Source of the DNA: Chamaesiphon minutus PCC 6605
Lineage (GTDB): Bacteria; Cyanobacteriota; Cyanobacteriia; Cyanobacteriales; Chamaesiphonaceae
Length of the DNA: 64,000 nucleotides
Assembly: GCF_000317145.1 (NCBI RefSeq)
Contig: NC_019697.1
Location: 558,001 to 622,000 of the forward strand
Direction of reading: 5' to 3'
The translations under genes and the position numbers were made by a program. Below the pieces are notes generated by a model. It searched no databases. It had not been told where the DNA came from and worked only from the letters and a program-made list of their open reading frames with translations. Shown piece after piece: positions 60,852 to 64,000 of the stretch. The first letter of the stretch is position 1. Every line of letters starts with the position of its first letter.

Positions 60852-61478
60852 TTATCGCCCTGCTTTCAACACTTGTTCTGCGGTCAGTTTCAAATCTGGA
60901 AAAGTTGGCGAGACGATGATTCGATCGCCACGAAGCTGCTGAATTTCGTACTCCCCATCCACTAACGTACAGATAGATAAAGTTGGTTGTTTGGGCTTGC
61001 CAATATGTCGAGTACCACCCAACCCAGCGTAGTCGGCAATCCAATATTCGGGAATACCCAAAACAGCATAATCTTCCACCTTACGGGAATAGTCATTTTG
61101 CCAATTGCTACTCACTACTTCTGCTACAAATTTAATCGAACTACCCAAAGTTAGGATCGACTGTTCGGGCCAGTACATTTCATTGATAAGTTGGTTTCGG
61201 TCGATTACGGCTACATCCGGTCTAAATGCCGTCATACCAATATTGTCAGGGCGTAATATGCCTCGCTGAAGGACAAACCAAGGTAGGTTGGCTGCATCAA
61301 TCTGGACGCAGATTTTGGTCGTAATGAAAGCGGCAACCTCTTCATGCAAGCCTGTTGGTTCCAAATCGAATACCTCTCCGTCGATGAGTTCATAGCGATT
61401 ATCGCCACCATAACGAGCGAGAAACTCATCAAAACTTAGGGGCTTCTGTTGGATTGGGCGATCGATTGCAGTAGTCAT
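60852..61478 (-). CDS. Uma2-family putative endonuclease
   Basis: A 208-residue protein of the PD-(D/E)XK-like Uma2 family (DUF820), abundant in cyanobacteria. SFDEFLARYGGDNRYELIDG, EVFDLEPTGLHEEVAAFI, FRPDVAVID and FVAEVVSSNWQNDYSRKVED with IPEYWIAD carry the acidic and Lys residues of the nuclease fold. Its biological role is not established; many copies are thought to be mobile. Confidence 0.88.
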   Translation of the reverse strand: MTTAIDRPIQQKPLSFDEFLARYGGDNRYELIDGEVFDLEPTGLHEEVAAFITTKICVQIDAANLPWFVLQRGILRPDNIGMTAFRPDVAVIDRNQLINEMYWPEQSILTLGSSIKFVAEVVSSNWQNDYSRKVEDYAVLGIPEYWIADYAGLGGTRHIGKPKQPTLSICTLVDGEYEIQQLRGDRIIVSPTFPDLKLTAEQVLKAGR

Positions 61479-61548
61479 CAGCTAACTCGGCCAAACTAAT
61501 AAATTAATTTTACTCGATCGAAATCCGCAATCGATAACACTTATGCTA

Positions 61549-61812
61549 TCAATCCATAGATATATCCAGGGAAGTAGCTGCTTCGATTGCTGGTAGCAGA
61601 ACGCGACCTTGATATTCTTCGAGGGACGTGCCCAATGATTCAGCTTGGATCGTTACTTCCTTAGCTTCGACTAGAGTTAAATCGAACACCAATCGAATCA
61701 TGCGAATCGAGTCAGCAAATTTCAATCCGTCGGATCGAGCATAGTTCCAAACATCTTGAGGTGATAAGCCATCATCACGAAACCTGATGTAACGAGACCA
61801 ATCATCTGACAT
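61549..61812 (-). CDS. hypothetical protein
   Basis: An 87-residue, mostly helical protein (WSRYIRFRDDGLSPQDVWNY, RMIRLVFDLTLVEAKEVTIQ). The LTLVEAKE segment resembles helices in ribosomal L7/L12-like folds, but the match is weak. It is preceded by a very short frame (61819-61914) and by the glycosylase gene, all on the minus strand. Unknown function. Confidence 0.5.
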   Translation of the reverse strand: MSDDWSRYIRFRDDGLSPQDVWNYARSDGLKFADSIRMIRLVFDLTLVEAKEVTIQAESLGTSLEEYQGRVLLPAIEAATSLDISMD

Positions 61813-61818
61813 ACTTAC

Positions 61819-61914
61819 CTAACTATTTGGTATTGCGATCTTCCTGTTGAATTCAACAAGCTTATTGTTCCGCAATTCGCGTTCTTCTGCTGTGCTTTCG
61901 TAAATGTTCGTCAT
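61819..61914 (-). CDS. possible 31-residue small protein
   Basis: A short frame from ATG 61914 to TAG 61819-61821 encodes a charged peptide (MTNIYESTAEERELRNNKLV then EFNRKIAIPNS). It lies between the glycosylase gene and the 87-residue gene, six bases before the latter, as in an operon or toxin-antitoxin style pair. It could also be chance. No family recognised. Confidence 0.3.
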   Translation of the reverse strand: MTNIYESTAEERELRNNKLVEFNRKIAIPNS

Positions 61915-61920
61915 AATTCA

Positions 61921-62742
61921 CTATTTAGCTTGACAGCTTGGACAAAAATAAACCCGTCGTCCGCCGAGGGTATCTTTGAGAATTTCGGTGTGGCAGAGGT
62001 GACAGAGGCAATCTTGACGACCGAAGACCCAGTGGCGGTATTGACGGCGGGTTTGGCCGTTTTGTTTGAGTCGATCGACGATCGCCAAGCTGTTTGTAAT
62101 ACCCTTGGTGGCGTAGGATTGACGTGGGAGTTCGAGGAGGGCGGTGGCTAGTTTCTGGAGCTTGTCGATCGAACAATCGACTGGTCTTAAGGTGGGATGA
62201 ATTCTAGCTACAAATAAAACTTCGCTGCGTAAGTAGTTGCCCAAGCCGCCCAAAAAATGCTGATTTAGCAGCAGCGAGGGAAATCCTTTGCGATGAAAGG
62301 CTTTACTTTGGAGCCGAGCTAACACTATTTCAACTGTTGTGGTGGCTTCTAAAACATCAGGGCCGAGTTTTTGCAAGAAAGGATGGGCGGCAATTCGATC
62401 GTCATCAAATACATCGATATCTGAAGCACTATAGAGGAGTGCCGATCGCTTTTCGGTATGAATGGCCAGCCGCAACTGTCGATTGGTCTCTGGATAATCG
62501 TAGGCGCGCCGAGTGTACCAAACGCCATAGAGCTGATTGTGACTGTAAATAGTGAGCTGGTTGCTAAAGCGAGTCAGTAGAGCTTTGCCTTTGGGAGTAA
62601 CAGAGACAATGCGAGCGGCGGTGAGTTCGGCTTCAAAAGATTTAAGACGATCGAAGGCAAAGAAGACTTCTGTGAGGGGTCGATCGACAATATCTTTAGC
62701 AATCTTATCGGCGGCTAACTTAATTTCTGGGCCTTCAGGCAT
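61921..62742 (-). CDS. nei: Fpg/Nei-family DNA glycosylase (endonuclease VIII-like)
   Basis: A 273-residue enzyme. The N-terminal MPEGPEI supplies the catalytic Pro2 and Glu3 (imino Schiff base). HRKGFPSLLLNQHFLGGLGN is the helix-2-turn-helix core, and a C-terminal zinc finger is visible (CHLCHTEILKDTLGGRRVYF then CPSC). The pattern fits endonuclease VIII rather than MutM. It removes oxidised pyrimidines in base excision repair. It is divergent from aroC. Confidence 0.88.
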   Translation of the reverse strand: MPEGPEIKLAADKIAKDIVDRPLTEVFFAFDRLKSFEAELTAARIVSVTPKGKALLTRFSNQLTIYSHNQLYGVWYTRRAYDYPETNRQLRLAIHTEKRSALLYSASDIDVFDDDRIAAHPFLQKLGPDVLEATTTVEIVLARLQSKAFHRKGFPSLLLNQHFLGGLGNYLRSEVLFVARIHPTLRPVDCSIDKLQKLATALLELPRQSYATKGITNSLAIVDRLKQNGQTRRQYRHWVFGRQDCLCHLCHTEILKDTLGGRRVYFCPSCQAK

Positions 62743-62879
62743 GGTGTTGTTGCACTCTAGTTTTACTCCAAGGCACTATGCCGATCTTAGCATTCCGCAC
62801 TATCTTGAGGTACAGGCTCGAATCTCATCTGCTATGCCTGATAAACTGGTAACTAACAACATCAGATCGATCGAGTAAG

Positions 62880-63968
62880 ATGGGAAACACCTTTGGGCAT
62901 TTATTTAGAATTACGACCTATGGCGAATCCCATGGGGGTGGGGTAGGTGTCGTCATCGATGGTTGTCCCCCATTAGTCGAAATTAGCGAAGCCGAAATTC
63001 AAGTCGAACTCGACAGGCGGCGTCCCGGACAGAGTAAAATTACCACACCCCGCAAGGAGACTGATACTTGCGAAATCCTATCTGGGGTGTTTGAAGGCAA
63101 AACTACGGGCACACCGATTAGTATTTTGGTGCGAAATAAAGATGCCAGGTCTCAAGATTATAGCGAGATGGTGCAGACTTATCGCCCGTCTCATGCCGAT
63201 GCGACTTACGATGCCAAATATGGAATTCGGAATTGGCAAGGCGGTGGCAGATCTTCAGCGCGGGAAACAATTGGGAGAGTAGCCGCAGGTGCGATCGCCA
63301 AAAAAATTCTGCACATAGTTAATCATGTCGAAGTCATCGGCTATGTCAAGAAGATTCAGGATATCGAAGCGACTGTCGATCCTGATGCGGTGACGATGGA
63401 GCAGGTAGAAAGTAATATCGTGCGCTGTCCCGATCTGACATGTGCGGATCGAATGATCGATCGCATTGAAGCGATCGGTAGAGAGGGCGACTCGATCGGG
63501 GGCGTGGTAGAATGCGTCGTGCGTAACGTGCCTAAAGGTTTGGGCGTTCCGGTATTCGACAGGTTGGAAGCCGATATCGCCAAGGGTGTGATGTCTCTCC
63601 CCGCAACTAAGGGTTTTGAAATCGGTTCGGGATTTGCTGGCACCCTGATGACTGGCAGCGAGCATAATGACGAATTTTACACCGACGAGGACGGCGAAAT
63701 TCGGACGCGCACCAATCGATCTGGCGGTACTCAAGGTGGGATATCTAATGGTGAAAACATTATCATTCGGGTAGCCTTCAAACCCACGGCGACGATTCGC
63801 AAGGAACAGAATACTGTCACCCAAGACGGTGAAGAAACAACGCTAGCCGCTAAAGGCAGACACGATCCTTGCGTTCTACCCCGCGCGGTACCTATGGTTG
63901 AGGCGATGGTAGCGTTGGTATTGTGCGACCATTTGCTGCGGTATTACGGTCAGTGTAAGGTGGTTTAG
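62880..63968 (+). CDS. aroC: chorismate synthase
   Basis: A 362-residue enzyme. [20 protein letters not shown] with the flavin-binding motif, [51 protein letters not shown], and [20 protein letters not shown] are the family's conserved regions. The Arg-rich end [20 protein letters not shown] and a [14 protein letters not shown] segment follow. It makes chorismate from EPSP with reduced FMN, the last shikimate-pathway step. The gene is complete and ends 32 bases before the right edge. Confidence 0.97.
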   Translation: MGNTFGHLFRITTYGESHGGGVGVVIDGCPPLVEISEAEIQVELDRRRPGQSKITTPRKETDTCEILSGVFEGKTTGTPISILVRNKDARSQDYSEMVQTYRPSHADATYDAKYGIRNWQGGGRSSARETIGRVAAGAIAKKILHIVNHVEVIGYVKKIQDIEATVDPDAVTMEQVESNIVRCPDLTCADRMIDRIEAIGREGDSIGGVVECVVRNVPKGLGVPVFDRLEADIAKGVMSLPATKGFEIGSGFAGTLMTGSEHNDEFYTDEDGEIRTRTNRSGGTQGGISNGENIIIRVAFKPTATIRKEQNTVTQDGEETTLAAKGRHDPCVLPRAVPMVEAMVALVLCDHLLRYYGQCKVV

Positions 63969-64000
63969 AGGGTAGAGGCTAGAAAGTTCGAGCGCAAGCA

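Overview
The window is cyanobacterial chromosome. Direct evidence is a canonical ndhA-ndhI-ndhG-ndhE block, a photosystem II psb30/ycf12 gene, a SqdX-type sulfolipid glycosyltransferase, IctB-like membrane proteins, a cyanobacterial-type rnpB, and very many CGATCG/GCGATCGC (HIP1-like) words in genes and spacers. I cannot name the species. Genes are mostly single or in short operons on both strands, with spacers full of 7-bp tandem repeats, small dispersed palindromes and MITE-like elements.

Layout. 1-0.5 kb: edge of an IS630-type element. 0.9-5.4 kb: a probable RiPP (lanthipeptide-like) locus made of an APH-fold kinase-like protein, a HopA1-family protein and a GG-leader peptide with a Lys/Ser-repeat, Cys-ended core. 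An IS1182-like element with CTAG at both junctions sits inside the 3' end of the HopA1 gene. 5.6-10.4 kb: orphan sensor kinase, SpoIID-like protein, DegT aminotransferase, small phosphatase. 10.5-18.6 kb: a TRAP transporter of the TakP (2-oxoacid) type whose small and large permease genes are separated by dctP and a three-gene ATPase/TPR cassette headed by a perfect 58-bp palindrome. 18.8-20.6 kb: gene graveyard with a broken LuxR-type regulator and a broken quinone oxidoreductase that carries two nested MITE-like insertions. 20.6-30.3 kb: arsS, msrA, a dicarboxylate symporter, comM-like ATPase, hypotheticals, deformylase, coiled-coil protein, cyclophilin.

30.6-38.6 kb: rnpB with a heptamer-repeat insertion, rnc, rpmI-rplT, a periplasmic binding protein, MFS transporter, divergent SDR/HxlR pair, tRNA-Val(UAC), sqdX. 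39-49 kb: purC, an Omp85/BamA-like protein, a second MITE copy next to a small secreted protein, the ndhAIGE operon (NDH-1 membrane arm) and two tandem IctB/O-antigen-ligase-like proteins. 49-64 kb: membrane J-domain protein, an HtrA homologue lacking the catalytic His, response regulator, TPR protein, CHASE2-Ser/Thr kinase, GST, NrtA/CmpA-like binding protein, dus, psb30, YkgJ protein, half-size GDT1 transporter, renalase-like flavoprotein, Uma2 nuclease, Nei-type glycosylase, aroC.

The most promising undescribed system is the 0.9-5.4 kb kinase/HopA1/precursor locus, which resembles class V lanthipeptide enzyme pairs but carries an unusual (SKK)n core and a perfect TGTGA-N6-TCACA (CRP-type) site upstream of the precursor. 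Second is the ATPase-membrane peptide-ATPase/TPR cassette.
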